64,000 nucleotides of DNA from Thiorhodovibrio frisius. GTDB taxonomy: Bacteria > Pseudomonadota > Gammaproteobacteria > Chromatiales > Chromatiaceae. This document shows, piece after piece, positions 46,725 to 56,561 of the stretch (the stretch's first letter is position 1; each line of letters starts with the position of its first letter). Made by a program: the position numbers and the translations under genes. The notes beneath the pieces were generated by a model. That model saw only the letters and a list, made by a program, of their open reading frames with translations. It ran no database searches and had not been told where the DNA came from. Location of the stretch: the NCBI RefSeq assembly GCF_033954835.1, contig NZ_CP121471.1:2536501-2600500 (forward strand), in the 5' to 3' direction.

Positions 46725-48995
46725 GTGCATTCTTCTGACAATCCCTCCGTCGAGCGCACTGAACGCGCACCAGACCTGCGCCGACGGGCGGAGTTACAGC
46801 TTGAAAGCCTGGACAAACCGCTCAAAGACGCCAACACACCGGAGGCGACCGACCAGCTGATCCACGAGCTCCGAGTGCATCAGATCGAGCTGGAGCTTCA
46901 GAACGAGGAACTGCGCCAGACCCAGGAGACCTTGGCAACCTCGCGGGCGCGCTATTTTGATCTCTACGACCTGGCCCCGGTGGGCTATCTGACCCTGAGC
47001 GAAGACGGGGTGATCCAGGAGGCCAATCTCGCCGCCGCGACCCTGCTAGACACACCGCGCGAGACGCTGGTCGACCAACCCCTGACTCGCTTCATCCTCC
47101 CCGAGGATCAGGACACCCACTATCATGCCCGCCACCAGCTCCTGGCCACCGGCGAGCGGCAGACCTATGATCTGCGCCTGTGCCGAGCCGACGATGCACT
47201 CGCTTGGGTTCACCTGGACATCAGCCAGCGACCGGATGCGACGAGTGAGCACATCATCTGGAGCGCCATCCTGAGCGACATTAGTGCGCGCAAACGCGAC
47301 GAACAAGCCCTCATCGAGAGCCAGGCACGGCTGCGCCTGATCACCCACATTGCCGACCTAACCTTCTGGGAATGGGACCCAAAGACGCAGGCGGTATTCT
47401 TTCCGCCCGAATGGTGGCGGCAGACCGGCTATGCCCTGGATGAATTACCGCACCGACTCGGGGCCTGGGCCGACCTGCTGCATCCGGATGATCGGACTCG
47501 GATACTCGAGCATCTCAACGGCTTCGTCGATGCGCCGGTGGAGCCCGCTGAGATCCAATACCGGTTGCGTTGCAAGGACGGTGACGAGCGCTGGTTCGTG
47601 GCCCGCCTGACGGCGATCCTGGACACCCAGGGCGCGCTGATGCATGTTTTGCTGGTCCAGCAGGATATTACCCGGCGCAAGGTCGCTGAGGACGAGGCGA
47701 TCCGCCTGGCGCAGCATGACCCCCTGACCGGCCTGCCCACCCGCGCCTTGCTCGATCAACTGGCCGATCGCATGCTCGCGAGCACCCGCCGCACGGGGGA
47801 TCAGTTGGCGGTGCTGTTTTTCGACCTCGACCGCTTCAAGGCGATCAACGATATCTATGGCCACTCGGTGGGCGATCAGCTCCTGCAGGCGGTGGCGCAG
47901 CGGCTGCGCGAGAGCTTCCGCGAGGCGGATCTCATCGCCCGGCTGGGAGGAGACGAGTTTATTGCGGTGTTGGCGAACCTCAACGACGCGGATGACGCAG
48001 CCCGTGCCGCGCGCACCGCCATCGCGGCACTTACGCCGCCTTACCCCATTGGGGAACTGATGCTGCACTGCGTCCCAAGTCTCGGGATCAGCCTCTTCCC
48101 GCAGGACGGTGACAGCATCGAGTCGCTCATTCAGGGTGCCGATCATGCGATGTATCACGCCAAGGAGGTCAGCCCCGGTGGTTATCAGTTTGTGACCGAT
48201 GCGCTTAACCAGCAGGCGCATACCACGCTGACCTTGGAAACGCGTCTGCGCGAAGCGCTATCGCAGCAGGAATTCCGGCTCGCCTATCAACCGCTGCTGG
48301 ATCCGCACAACAGTCGCATCACCGGAGTCGAGGCCCTACTGCGCTGGCCGCAGACCGATGCGGGTGAGATCGCCCCGCTGGTGTTCTTGCCGGTTGCCGA
48401 AACCAGCGGGCTGATCCATGAGATCGGCCACTGGGTGTTGCAGGAGGTCGGCCGTCAGTATGGGGCTTGGCGCCAGCGCGGACTGCCGCCCATCCCAATC
48501 ACGGTGAACATCTCGGCCCGGCAGTTTCACCACCAGCGCTTCCACGATCAACTGGCCGCCGCACTGCAAGCGAGCGCCATGGATCCCGCCGATCTGACCT
48601 TGACCTTGAGCGAGGCCGCGCTCATGCAGGACATGCTGACGGCACGGCAACGGCTCGATGCCCTGAAAGCACTGGGGGTGCGCGTGGCACTGGGTGACTT
48701 CGGCCTGGGCTGTTCGAGCCTCAACGCATTGGAACGGCTGCCGCTGGACCGGCTGGAGATCAGCCGCGCCCTGGTGGAGCGTCTGAACCTGGCCGAACGG
48801 CTGCCCGTCATTCTCGACACGCTGATCGGTCTTGCCCAGGCCTTGCAGTTCGACGTCAAGGCGGTCGGAATCGAGACCGAGGCAGACCTGGACTTCTTCC
48901 GCCAGCGCGAGTGCGACCAAGTGCAAGGGTTTTACCTGGGCGTTCCGATGTCGGCAGAGCAGTTTACTGACTGGTACCGCCAGCGCACTCCGTGA
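46725..48995 (+). CDS. PAS-GGDEF protein with degenerate EAL domain
   Basis: A 756-residue cytoplasmic signalling protein. A short helical N-terminus and two PAS domains (about 70-190 and 200-315) precede a GGDEF domain with intact ARLGGDEF (~408) and an inhibitory-site RxxD five residues earlier. The EAL domain keeps EALLR (~535) and QGFYLG but has [10 protein letters not shown] for DDFGTGYSSL, LEIS for LKID and AVGIET for AEGVET, losing several catalytic residues. It likely makes c-di-GMP; hydrolysis is doubtful. No membrane segment is seen. Confidence 0.88.
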   Translation: MHSSDNPSVERTERAPDLRRRAELQLESLDKPLKDANTPEATDQLIHELRVHQIELELQNEELRQTQETLATSRARYFDLYDLAPVGYLTLSEDGVIQEANLAAATLLDTPRETLVDQPLTRFILPEDQDTHYHARHQLLATGERQTYDLRLCRADDALAWVHLDISQRPDATSEHIIWSAILSDISARKRDEQALIESQARLRLITHIADLTFWEWDPKTQAVFFPPEWWRQTGYALDELPHRLGAWADLLHPDDRTRILEHLNGFVDAPVEPAEIQYRLRCKDGDERWFVARLTAILDTQGALMHVLLVQQDITRRKVAEDEAIRLAQHDPLTGLPTRALLDQLADRMLASTRRTGDQLAVLFFDLDRFKAINDIYGHSVGDQLLQAVAQRLRESFREADLIARLGGDEFIAVLANLNDADDAARAARTAIAALTPPYPIGELMLHCVPSLGISLFPQDGDSIESLIQGADHAMYHAKEVSPGGYQFVTDALNQQAHTTLTLETRLREALSQQEFRLAYQPLLDPHNSRITGVEALLRWPQTDAGEIAPLVFLPVAETSGLIHEIGHWVLQEVGRQYGAWRQRGLPPIPITVNISARQFHHQRFHDQLAAALQASAMDPADLTLTLSEAALMQDMLTARQRLDALKALGVRVALGDFGLGCSSLNALERLPLDRLEISRALVERLNLAERLPVILDTLIGLAQALQFDVKAVGIETEADLDFFRQRECDQVQGFYLGVPMSAEQFTDWYRQRTP

Positions 48996-49002
48996 CGCCT
49001 CA

Positions 49003-49180
49003 ATGCTCTCGAGCACCCTGATCACCGTTCTCGCTCTGCTGCCGCTGGCCTTCGGCATCGGCGAGGGTGCCGACGCCCAGGCACCGCTGGCGCGCGCTGT
49101 GCTAGGCGGACTCACGGCCTCGACGCTCATTCCGCTGGTCTTGATTCCGGCGGTGTATTCCCTGATCAACCGGGACTGGA
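49003..49180 (+). pseudogene. RND efflux pump fragment (C-terminal)
   Basis: About 59 residues read [40 protein letters not shown] and [15 protein letters not shown], matching the last two membrane segments of AcrB/CzcA-type RND transporters. Nothing else of the ~1,000-residue gene is present. It starts 8 bp after the GGDEF/EAL gene and fuses directly into the next orphan reading frame. Confidence 0.65.
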
Positions 49181-49264
49181 CATCTAGTCCGCGAGATCGG
49201 CACGGAACTGAACCGGCTTTACAACCTGACCAAGGATTCGCTTGGCAGGGCTATCAGCGAACGC

Positions 49265-50128
49265 GTGGCCAGAGCCCTGGACAGTTACCAACCCGTCGTG
49301 GATCAGGCCAGGACTCTGCAACTGGCCCTGGTGGAGGAACGGGACGGCCTCATCGAGGCCGTGGAGACCAGCGACCCCGAGATCCTGATCGGCGACTGGC
49401 TGGCGGACATCCAGGTCAAGCTGGCCCAGACCCCCCAGACCTTGCCCCTGGAGCCAGTGTATCAGACCAGCGCGGTCTCCTGGCTCCAGGCCCTGGAGGA
49501 GTCGTACGCCCGCATGGTCGAGTCCCATGAGTTGGTGGCAGAGATTTCAGCGTCCTTGCGTCGGGAAACCCTTTACCGAAACCTGACCCTGCCTATGAAG
49601 GGACTGGACTACGAGTTGATCCACCCCACCTTCAAGGCTCTGCTAGCTGACGCGGAGCAGGATTGGGAAAAGTACAAGGAACAATTTCAGGCCGAGGAGG
49701 AGCGTTGGGAAGAGGACCGAGCCAGGATACTGGAACTGATCAACGACGGCTGCAGTGCGGCCGATGATCGGGAGTTGAGCCTGGAAATAGCCCGCGCCGG
49801 GGGCGGCGCCACCCGAGAACGGGAAATACGGCTGGGCTATGCCCGCATGTACCCCCCGGACCTGGATGGCTACCTTAAACTGCACGTGGATGAGGGCAAG
49901 AGCGATGCCGAGCTCAAAGCCCAATGGGAAAAGGAGAAACACGCGGCCGACGCCTGGCTTGAGGCCCAGCGAGATGAGGTGCGCAAGGCTGAGGAGGAGG
50001 CAGCCACGAAGCGGGAAGAATGGGAAAGGCACTGCGCCGAGAACGAGGAGGAAATCAAGCGAATCATGGACGAGAACGAGAAGCGCAGAAAGGTTTTGGG
50101 CATGAGTCCCAGACCATTTAGCAAATAG
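49265..50128 (+). CDS. Coiled-coil hypothetical protein, probably 5'-truncated
   Basis: A 287-residue charged protein with long Glu/Lys/Arg-rich helices, strongest near the C-terminus ([20 protein letters not shown]). No family is recognised. The GTG at 49265 is the first start in frame, but the frame is open upstream to about 49165 and already reads coding-like sequence ([20 protein letters not shown]). The true N-terminus was therefore probably lost at the junction with the RND fragment. It may not be expressed. Confidence 0.55.
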   Translation: MARALDSYQPVVDQARTLQLALVEERDGLIEAVETSDPEILIGDWLADIQVKLAQTPQTLPLEPVYQTSAVSWLQALEESYARMVESHELVAEISASLRRETLYRNLTLPMKGLDYELIHPTFKALLADAEQDWEKYKEQFQAEEERWEEDRARILELINDGCSAADDRELSLEIARAGGGATREREIRLGYARMYPPDLDGYLKLHVDEGKSDAELKAQWEKEKHAADAWLEAQRDEVRKAEEEAATKREEWERHCAENEEEIKRIMDENEKRRKVLGMSPRPFSK

Positions 50129-50405
50129 GCCTCGGCCGGGTGACACGCGACAGGGTAGCTGAATAAAGTCTGCCCCTGAGTTTATCGCCACAAAACGCGC
50201 GCGTGATCAATGGCGTCGGCTCGCAGTACCTGATGGGCTTCCTCAAGGCGGACGGTCAAGCGTTCGATGGTGCAAGTTTGCCAAGACCTCGAAGAAAGGA
50301 TAGCCTTACTGAGAGACCACTGTCTTTTTTGCTTTTGGGGGCTAATCCTTCCAAGGCGAATTAGAAACGAAGCAAGCCATATGATCAACCTGACAAGGAG
50401 CAATC

Positions 50406-50954
50406 ATGCGCTCACTAAGTTATATTACCTTGATACTTACTTTGGTTCTTATGACATCCTGCGGTAAAACTCCATCCACTGGATCTGAGGTGAAAACCCT
50501 TAATCTGTTGCCCTGGATGGAAAGCGATGTTACAAAAAGCGCCACGTTGAAAATCTCCGCTCCCTCATCCTGGAAGATTAGCGAAGTTGACAAAGACATA
50601 GCTCGGCTGAGACCTCCAGAGATTGGGGAAAATGAAACCTTGGGGCAACTTGCCATAAATCTATTCAATTGCTCAGATTCTGATAACGATAGCAATGCCT
50701 GCATCGAAAAATGGGTTCAGCGACATTTCTATGAAGCAGAGCCAGAAACTCTGACAATAGAAAAAGTAGGGGAAGGGCGCGTCTGGTACTTTTTCGATAG
50801 TGGAAAAAACGGTGAAAAGATCGAGGCTCGCTACTATATCGTTGATGGAAATAGGCTGGCGACGGTTAGTTATCAACTAAAAGGAGAGACGTTAAAATAT
50901 CGTGACTCCTTTAAATCCGTGGGTGAAAGCCTAGTCTTCGACGAGAAAAAATAG
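50406..50954 (+). CDS. Hypothetical lipoprotein
   Basis: A 182-residue protein with a lipoprotein signal peptide: hydrophobic stretch then lipobox LMTSCG with the lipidated Cys at about residue 19. The mature part (SWKISEVDKDIARLRPPE, GRVWYFFDSGKNGEK) has no family I recognise. AAGGAG precedes the ATG. It is AT-rich compared with the surrounding genome, as is the next gene. Confidence 0.7.
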   Translation: MRSLSYITLILTLVLMTSCGKTPSTGSEVKTLNLLPWMESDVTKSATLKISAPSSWKISEVDKDIARLRPPEIGENETLGQLAINLFNCSDSDNDSNACIEKWVQRHFYEAEPETLTIEKVGEGRVWYFFDSGKNGEKIEARYYIVDGNRLATVSYQLKGETLKYRDSFKSVGESLVFDEKK

Positions 50955-51093
50955 CCTGGGTTGATGACCTGCAAAGAACTGTTCTGAAAAGGACTTCGGG
51001 ACAGCTCTTGCCAAAAAAAATTAGACTTAATGCCACGAATCAACAATATCGATAACAAGTCAAAACATGATGTCTAAAAAGCCAGCGATAAAC

Positions 51094-51549
51094 TCAAAAT
51101 ACATCGAAACTTGAAGAATTGGTAGCGCTGCTATGTAGCCCTGAATACACCAATGTTACATTTTCTCCTTCAACCTTCCATGTCTGGGTAACTCTAAAAA
51201 TTTGTTCTTTATTTGTAAAACTAATGAAAAGGACAAAATCATACTCTTTCTCCCCTGTGAAAAGGTTCGACGATTTGTTTGCCGTGTGAATTTCCCAAGA
51301 CTTCATTGGCCCAAGATCCTCAATTCTTTTTAGCCAGGAAGCCTCATACTGAGCAAATGAAATACGCTTTTTTAGATCGTCATGAAAAGCATCGTAGGCT
51401 TCACGATAGTGTCCAGCCTCGATCTTGGAAAAATGCTTTTCCAGGGATACTTCCATTGATGCAATACTATCCTGAGTGCTGGTCACCATCTTATAGATAA
51501 TCAAAAAGGCAACAGCCACCATGATAATGGTGCTCAATATCACTTTCAT
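51094..51549 (-). CDS. Hypothetical membrane-anchored protein
   Basis: A 151-residue protein: one N-terminal hydrophobic segment (VILSTIIMVAVAFLIIYKMV), then a soluble domain with HFSKIEAGHYREAYDAFHDD and RISFAQYEASW, reminiscent of DUF4019/DUF3887-like folds but not assigned. The start at 51549 is chosen because AGGAGG lies 4 bp upstream. AT-rich; convergent with the lipoprotein at 50406. Confidence 0.6.
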   Translation of the reverse strand: MKVILSTIIMVAVAFLIIYKMVTSTQDSIASMEVSLEKHFSKIEAGHYREAYDAFHDDLKKRISFAQYEASWLKRIEDLGPMKSWEIHTANKSSNLFTGEKEYDFVLFISFTNKEQIFRVTQTWKVEGENVTLVYSGLHSSATNSSSFDVF

Positions 51550-51905
51550 CATTCCTCCTGATTTTTGCTTATTTACCGCGACTACCAATTGATTCTCTCA
51601 GCTGCCATTAGTACCAGCCGCTGACGGAATATAGCGAGGAAGCGGTTAAAAATCTACTACTTTCGGGGAGGATGAACGGCAGGTTCTTGCCCGATCCCAG
51701 TCCCAGAAGCCCGCGCCTCGGCCCTTACGGCTTCCTGCTGACACCGCAGTGACTCACTTACTTCCGCTTCCACAAGTCGCCGGAAGCTAAACAGCAGCTT
51801 GCTTCCGCCGATGCCAAAAGCCTGCTGCGCCGGTCGGGGCGCTGACACTTTTTCTGCTGGCGTCCCCCATCATTTCCAGAATACGTCCGCGAGCATGCAA
51901 GATAA
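51550..51905. other. Gap without a recognised gene
   Basis: 356 bp between divergent genes. No frame has a recognisable product. Promoters for the flanking genes must lie here; no clear consensus pair was seen. Confidence 0.3.
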
Positions 51906-53450
51906 ATGACGACAATTCGGTCCTTACAAGAACATTGGAAACTTGCTCTCGGCATTCTCTGTCTCGGCCTGCTTTCGCTTGGACCTGCCCAGGCCGCGCT
52001 GAACGGCGGTTGGTCGACGATGCTGCCCTACCAATTCGAACGCATCACTGCAGATGGGATCGGGATCGTCAGCGGTATCGATATTGAGGTGATGCAAGCG
52101 GCAGCCCGGCGAGCTGGATTCCGCGCGGCATTTGAGGAGGTATCGCGTGCTAGCAACGTGAAGGCGGTCCGCGCGGGGCAACTCGACTTCTCGCTCGCCG
52201 AGCAACCACGAGCCTCGGCGCACGATTGGGCGTGGTTCACGCTGCCATACCGCAAGGCATCCGTTGCGATCGTGATGCGGCGGGGAGAATTGCAGCCATG
52301 GAAAGGAGCAGACCCCAGAGAAAGTCTGCGACGCTTGTTGGAATCGGGCGCAACAATAGCCGTTAACTGGACCTTTGACCCCGGTCCCGAGGCTACGGCG
52401 TTGCTCGAGTCTGATGCGTTTCGCGGGCAGGTGCTCGACGCCGCGACCGACGCGGATTCAGTCGCGCACTTGCTGACGGGTGAGGCGGACGCCGTGATCG
52501 GTGATCGACGTTCGATGGCCAGCGCGGTTGTCCAGGCGGGCGCGGTGCGTCGTGTTCGTTCGCTGCCGGGCGACCTTAACCGGCCCGAGCTGAGCATCAT
52601 GCTATCGAAAAAGACCGTCTCATCGACGACATTTCAGGCCCTTGATCGTGCCCTGCGTGAGATGCGCGATACCGGTGAGCTCAATCGCATCGCCCGCCAC
52701 TCCCTGGTGCCGGAGGTTTTGAGACCGGCGTTGCAAACGCTTTGGTTTCGCAGCTTCGACATCATCGGCACCATCGCCTTTGCGATTTCGGGTGTCCTGA
52801 TCGCTCGCCGCGAGCGCTACGACATCGTCGGAGCCCTGGTGCTGGCCGCATTGCCAGCGGTGGGGGGTGGTGTCATGCGCGATCTAATCAGCGGACGATC
52901 GCCAATCGGCATCCTCCAGTCTCCGACGCTGCTGCTGTTGGTGCTCGGAACCGTCCTTGCCGCCCTATTCATCTATGCCATTCATGACATCTGGGGTAAC
53001 AGCCATGCAGCAGAGCCCGCGCAAGGTGAAAACGATCCATTTCGCTGGGCCTCGACACGCGGGCTCCTGGAGGTCTCCGATGCAATCGGGCTGGCGGCAT
53101 TCACCGTAACTGGCGTGATTGTCGCAGCGGTGCAGCGCTGTGAACCACTGTGGCTATGGGGCCCCTTGTTGGCCGCAATGACAGCTGCGGGTGGCGGCGT
53201 CCTTCGTGACGTCCTTCGATCCCAGGCGGATATCCCAACCCTCAAGGGCACCCTCTATCCGGAGATCGCCTTGTTCTGGGGTCTGGTTTATTCCTTAATG
53301 ATCCATTTCATTGGACCAGACCTGCTCTTGAGTACGGTGCTGATGATGACAATCACGGTGATCATCGCGGGTTTTCTGTCGCGGATTGTGGTTATCAATT
53401 TCGGTTGGCACAGCCTTTTTCTCAGCTTCCCCGCAAGGCGAGCACACTGA
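51906..53450 (+). CDS. Substrate-binding domain fused to TRIC/UPF0126 membrane domain
   Basis: A 514-residue fusion. A signal peptide (residues ~1-30) leads into a periplasmic binding-protein domain of the SBP_bac_3 type (~31-265; GIVSGIDIEVMQAAARRAGF, AGQLDFSLAEQ, GEADAVIGDRRS). Then come two UPF0126/TRIC-like repeats: FRSFDIIGTIAFAISGVLIA with PAVGGGVMRDLISG, and SDAIGLAAFTVTGVIVA with AAGGGVLRDVL. UPF0126 proteins are trimeric cation channels or glycine transporters. The binding domain probably gates or feeds the channel; the ligand is unknown. Confidence 0.82.
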   Translation: MTTIRSLQEHWKLALGILCLGLLSLGPAQAALNGGWSTMLPYQFERITADGIGIVSGIDIEVMQAAARRAGFRAAFEEVSRASNVKAVRAGQLDFSLAEQPRASAHDWAWFTLPYRKASVAIVMRRGELQPWKGADPRESLRRLLESGATIAVNWTFDPGPEATALLESDAFRGQVLDAATDADSVAHLLTGEADAVIGDRRSMASAVVQAGAVRRVRSLPGDLNRPELSIMLSKKTVSSTTFQALDRALREMRDTGELNRIARHSLVPEVLRPALQTLWFRSFDIIGTIAFAISGVLIARRERYDIVGALVLAALPAVGGGVMRDLISGRSPIGILQSPTLLLLVLGTVLAALFIYAIHDIWGNSHAAEPAQGENDPFRWASTRGLLEVSDAIGLAAFTVTGVIVAAVQRCEPLWLWGPLLAAMTAAGGGVLRDVLRSQADIPTLKGTLYPEIALFWGLVYSLMIHFIGPDLLLSTVLMMTITVIIAGFLSRIVVINFGWHSLFLSFPARRAH

Positions 53451-53584
53451 TCCTAGGGGCATGAACTTTCTGCGGCTTGAACCCGTTTCATAACGGTGCT
53501 GTTGACGCCGAAGTACCGGGTCTGCTCGGCCATCCAGGACACCGATGCGCACGAGGCACAGGAGGCACAGGCGACCCGACGCGG

Positions 53585-53700
53585 GAGCAAGACGAGGGCT
53601 TCGGCGTGCTGGAGGGCAACGCCGGGGACCTGCGGGTGGGCCTGCCCATGCAGTCGCTGCACGACGGCAAGCAGTGGATACACGAGCCGATGCGCCGCTT
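53585..53700 (+). pseudogene. DabA (DUF2309) C-terminal fragment
   Basis: A plus-strand frame reads [20 protein letters not shown] then [14 protein letters not shown], matching the C-terminal segment of DabA inorganic-carbon transporter subunits (v..g..gDLRtGLPwQS.hd....HEP.RL). The rest of the ~800-residue gene and its DabB partner are absent. Confidence 0.5.
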
Positions 53701-53786
53701 GCCGCGGTCGCCTGAGCTTATCGAAATCGGGATCGAAATCGATCGATTCCCAGAAGCTAGAACCTGAGATTGCGAGGCTGGTCGAT

Positions 53787-53820
53787 TTCGATACCGATAC
53801 CGATACCGATACCGATTTTG
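53787..53820. repeat. Tandem hexamer repeat (GATACC)
   Basis: Four head-to-tail copies of CGATAC/GATACC just upstream of the gene at 53880. A simple-sequence tract of this type can change length by slippage; here it lies outside any supported reading frame. Confidence 0.7.
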
Positions 53821-53879
53821 ATGTCGCTTGCGGTCTGCAAGCGAAGCGATTTCCCAAATACCTGGAGTAGGCAACCCCC

Positions 53880-54899
53880 ATGAGTGAAGCACTACAAGCC
53901 GCCATCGCCCGCCAGCGCATGCTGCTCCACGGCAGACTCGCCGGCCAGCTCGGTCGACTGGTGGCGCCCTGCCGCGCGGCCTGGGGTAACCGGGCCGCCT
54001 TGGAGGCGCTGCTGGACAAGGCGCTGACAGAGATCCCCGCCAGTATCTACCTGTACCTGCTCGATCAGGATGCGCAACAGGTCACTTCGAACCTGTCGCG
54101 ACAGGGCCCGCTGCCGGCGCACTGCGGTCGCGATCGCAGCCAGCGGAGCTATCTGAGCGAGGCGCTGGCGGGGGCAAGCTTTTCCCTGTCGCCGGCCTAC
54201 CTCAGCCGCAACCAACGGCGACCGTCCCTGACCGCGATACAGCGCATCACGGATGCCGATGGCAGACTCATCGGTTTCCTGGGCGCCGACTTCGACCTGC
54301 GCGAGTTACCGCTGACCCGCGAGCTCTACCAGCAGTCCGACCAGTGGCTACAGCTCAAGGGCGACCCTGCCATTCGCGGCGGGCTCTTCTACCAGCAACG
54401 TGTCGAGAGCCTGATGGACGGCAAGCTCGATGCCGTGTTGGACCTGCTGACGGAGCTACTGACAAGCCATGGCGTATTCCACGGCAAACTGCACTTTTCA
54501 AGCTCGCGCGCGACGCTCTGGTCCCTCGACGACCCCTACCGCTTTCGCGTACTCGACTTCGAGGACCTCACCAACCCCGACATCCGGCTCGCCTATCCGC
54601 GACGCGCCTACCCGGACGAGGCCCTGATCCCAGCCAACCGCGTCGGCGACGTCTGCAACAGCTTCAAGGGGCTGCGCTTCATGGACGAGAACATCTACCT
54701 GCGCTCGGGTTCGTTGAACATCTTCAACGGTATCGTCGGCCTCAACTTCAGCTGCGACGGCTCGCACTACATGCGCTGGGATGAACTGCTGGACAAGGAC
54801 CTGGATTTCTGGATAGGCGCCGGCATGTCCTGTGCGCTTGTCCGCCAAAGACTGGCAGAGAAGGACAAAGCCATTGAGGTCGATCTTGACCAGATCTGA
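53880..54899 (+). CDS. PDC (Cache-like) sensor-domain protein
   Basis: A 339-residue protein without a membrane segment or signal peptide. The first ~180 residues form a PDC/Cache-like sensing fold: IPASIYLYLLDQDAQQVTSN, GRDRSQRSYLSEALAGASFS, DADGRLIGFLGADFDLREL. The C-terminal ~150 residues (FRVLDFEDLTNPDIRLAYPR, GLRFMDENIYLRSGSLNIFN) are unassigned. Homologous stand-alone proteins are, to my memory, frequent in Chromatiaceae. No output domain is seen. Confidence 0.7.
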   Translation: MSEALQAAIARQRMLLHGRLAGQLGRLVAPCRAAWGNRAALEALLDKALTEIPASIYLYLLDQDAQQVTSNLSRQGPLPAHCGRDRSQRSYLSEALAGASFSLSPAYLSRNQRRPSLTAIQRITDADGRLIGFLGADFDLRELPLTRELYQQSDQWLQLKGDPAIRGGLFYQQRVESLMDGKLDAVLDLLTELLTSHGVFHGKLHFSSSRATLWSLDDPYRFRVLDFEDLTNPDIRLAYPRRAYPDEALIPANRVGDVCNSFKGLRFMDENIYLRSGSLNIFNGIVGLNFSCDGSHYMRWDELLDKDLDFWIGAGMSCALVRQRLAEKDKAIEVDLDQI

Positions 54900-54915
54900 T
54901 GCGCCCGAGCGGGCG

Positions 54916-55158
54916 ACGACATACCGGCTGAAGCTCCTTCCCGCCGCATTGGATGAATGGAATGCACTGGACGGCAGCGTCAAAGCTCTCTTCAAGAAGC
55001 TGTTGAAGAAGCGTCTTGCGCAACCTCATGTCCCAGGCGCCGAACTGCACCGGGAGCTGCGCGACTGCTACAAGATCAAGCTGCGCAAGCAAGGCTACCG
55101 CTTGGTCTACCAGATCGAAGATGACGCTCTGATCTTTCCTCCAGTTTTGTCATCTTGA
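54916..55158 (+). pseudogene. Truncated RelE-family toxin
   Basis: The frame reads TTYRLKLLPAALDEWNALDG, KKRLAQPHVPGAELH, CYKIKLRKQGYRLVYQIEDD, a clear RelE toxin, but lacks a proper start codon and diverges after YQIEDDALI, losing the catalytic C-terminus (usually VIAVGKR). No RelB antitoxin precedes it. It overlaps the end of no functional partner and is probably inactive. Confidence 0.7.
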
Positions 55159-55367
55159 GTTTGGTCGCGGTGTTTATCCGTCGAACAGCATTACCAATAA
55201 CATCATTCGTCAACCTGAGGCCGCAAACTGCCAGTGGCAATTGACACCTGTGATCATGGCACGGAACCCGTATAATGTTGACGATAGTGTTTACCGAAAT
55301 TCCCGCCATGACCTGCTCTGCGCGGCGGGCTTGGTAGGATGAAATTCCATCGGACACCGTCTTGGCT

Positions 55368-56561
55368 ATGAGCTCTGATCCAAACTGGCTCTGGAATTTT
55401 CCGGCATCCGGCTGGCGGCGGTTGTCGTTATTGACCGCTGTCTGTGGGCTTGCAATTGGCCTGCTGCTTAGCGGCGGCTGTCAGGATGGCGCGAGCGGCC
55501 CGCCAGAGCTGCGCATCGGACACGCGCCCCATGATCATCATGCCGCGCTCTTCCTTGCGGCGAGCGCACCGGATCAGATCCGCACGGCTGATGGCGTGCA
55601 TCTGGCCGAGCGCGAGTTCGCCACCCGCTACGATCTGGTGCAGGACAACCGGATACTGGCGCATCTGCTGATCGACAGTAGCACCGGTGGCATAGGCCTG
55701 ATCCGCCGTCTGGCCGAGGATCAGCTTGACCTGAGCTTCGGCGGGGTGCCGGCGATGCTCGATCAGATCGATCAGGGCATGCCGATTCGCATTCTCGCGC
55801 CGGCCATGCGCGACGGTGCCGGGCTGGTGGTCGCGTCTGAGCTGCCGGTGACCAACTGGAGCGAGTTTATCGCTTACGCGCACACACGCAAGAAACCGCT
55901 GCGCATTGGTTACAAGGCGTCATTGTCGGTGCAGAATCTGGTGTTCGAGCAGCAGCTGGCCGATGCGGGCATCCCGTTCAGCAAAACTCCGGAAACCACC
56001 GATGTCCAGGCGGATGTCCAGGTGATGCTGATCAATCTCTCGGGACCGCAAAACCTGGTGCCGGCACTTGATCATGGTCTCATTGACGGGTTCGTGAGCA
56101 TGCAGCCCTATCTGGCGTTGGCACAGAGCTCCGGCACCGGGCGACTGGTAGCCTTGATCAGCGGCATGGAGCAGAAGGGCGCGCCGGGCGTGGCATATCC
56201 CTGCTGCGCCATCGCCGCGCGCGACGCGGCACTCGCCGAGCATCCCGCACTGGTGGAGCAGTTTCTGGCCCTGATGCGCATCGCGACCGAGCGCCTGATC
56301 GAAAACCCGGCCGCCCATGCCGAGATTGTCGCCCGCTGGTTGGGCACCACGCCGGAACTTGAGCGCCAGTCCCTGCCGACCACCGCCTATGTGGCCGAGC
56401 CCGACGCGGACTGGCATCAGGGCATGATTGACTGGATTGCCTTGCTGCGAGGGCAGGGCATTTTAGACGCTCTGCTGACACAACCACTTGACGCCAACCG
56501 CTTGCCGGAGCGGATTGATCCTAGGGCGGCCGTAACTGAACCCGAGGGGCGCGACCCATGA
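55368..56561 (+). CDS. Lipoprotein ABC-type substrate-binding protein (NMT1/NrtA-like)
   Basis: A 397-residue periplasmic binding protein of the NrtA/SsuA/TauA-like group. The lipobox LLSGGCQD lies near residue 40, after an unusually long N-terminal region. The fold is indicated by LRIGHAPHDHHAALFLAAS, LSFGGVPAMLDQIDQGMPIR, LRIGYKASLSVQNLVFEQ and DGFVSMQPYLALAQ. No permease or ATPase gene is adjacent; the next gene, overlapping by 4 bp, is a PAS-GGDEF-EAL enzyme. It probably serves as a ligand sensor. ATG 55368 is preferred over TTG 55362. Confidence 0.85.
   Translation: MSSDPNWLWNFPASGWRRLSLLTAVCGLAIGLLLSGGCQDGASGPPELRIGHAPHDHHAALFLAASAPDQIRTADGVHLAEREFATRYDLVQDNRILAHLLIDSSTGGIGLIRRLAEDQLDLSFGGVPAMLDQIDQGMPIRILAPAMRDGAGLVVASELPVTNWSEFIAYAHTRKKPLRIGYKASLSVQNLVFEQQLADAGIPFSKTPETTDVQADVQVMLINLSGPQNLVPALDHGLIDGFVSMQPYLALAQSSGTGRLVALISGMEQKGAPGVAYPCCAIAARDAALAEHPALVEQFLALMRIATERLIENPAAHAEIVARWLGTTPELERQSLPTTAYVAEPDADWHQGMIDWIALLRGQGILDALLTQPLDANRLPERIDPRAAVTEPEGRDP

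Noticed and set aside
53453-54019. 188-residue minus-strand open frame over the GATACC tract
   Set aside because: Low-complexity Ser/Val repeats come from the tandem DNA repeat, and it overlaps the start of the PDC gene.
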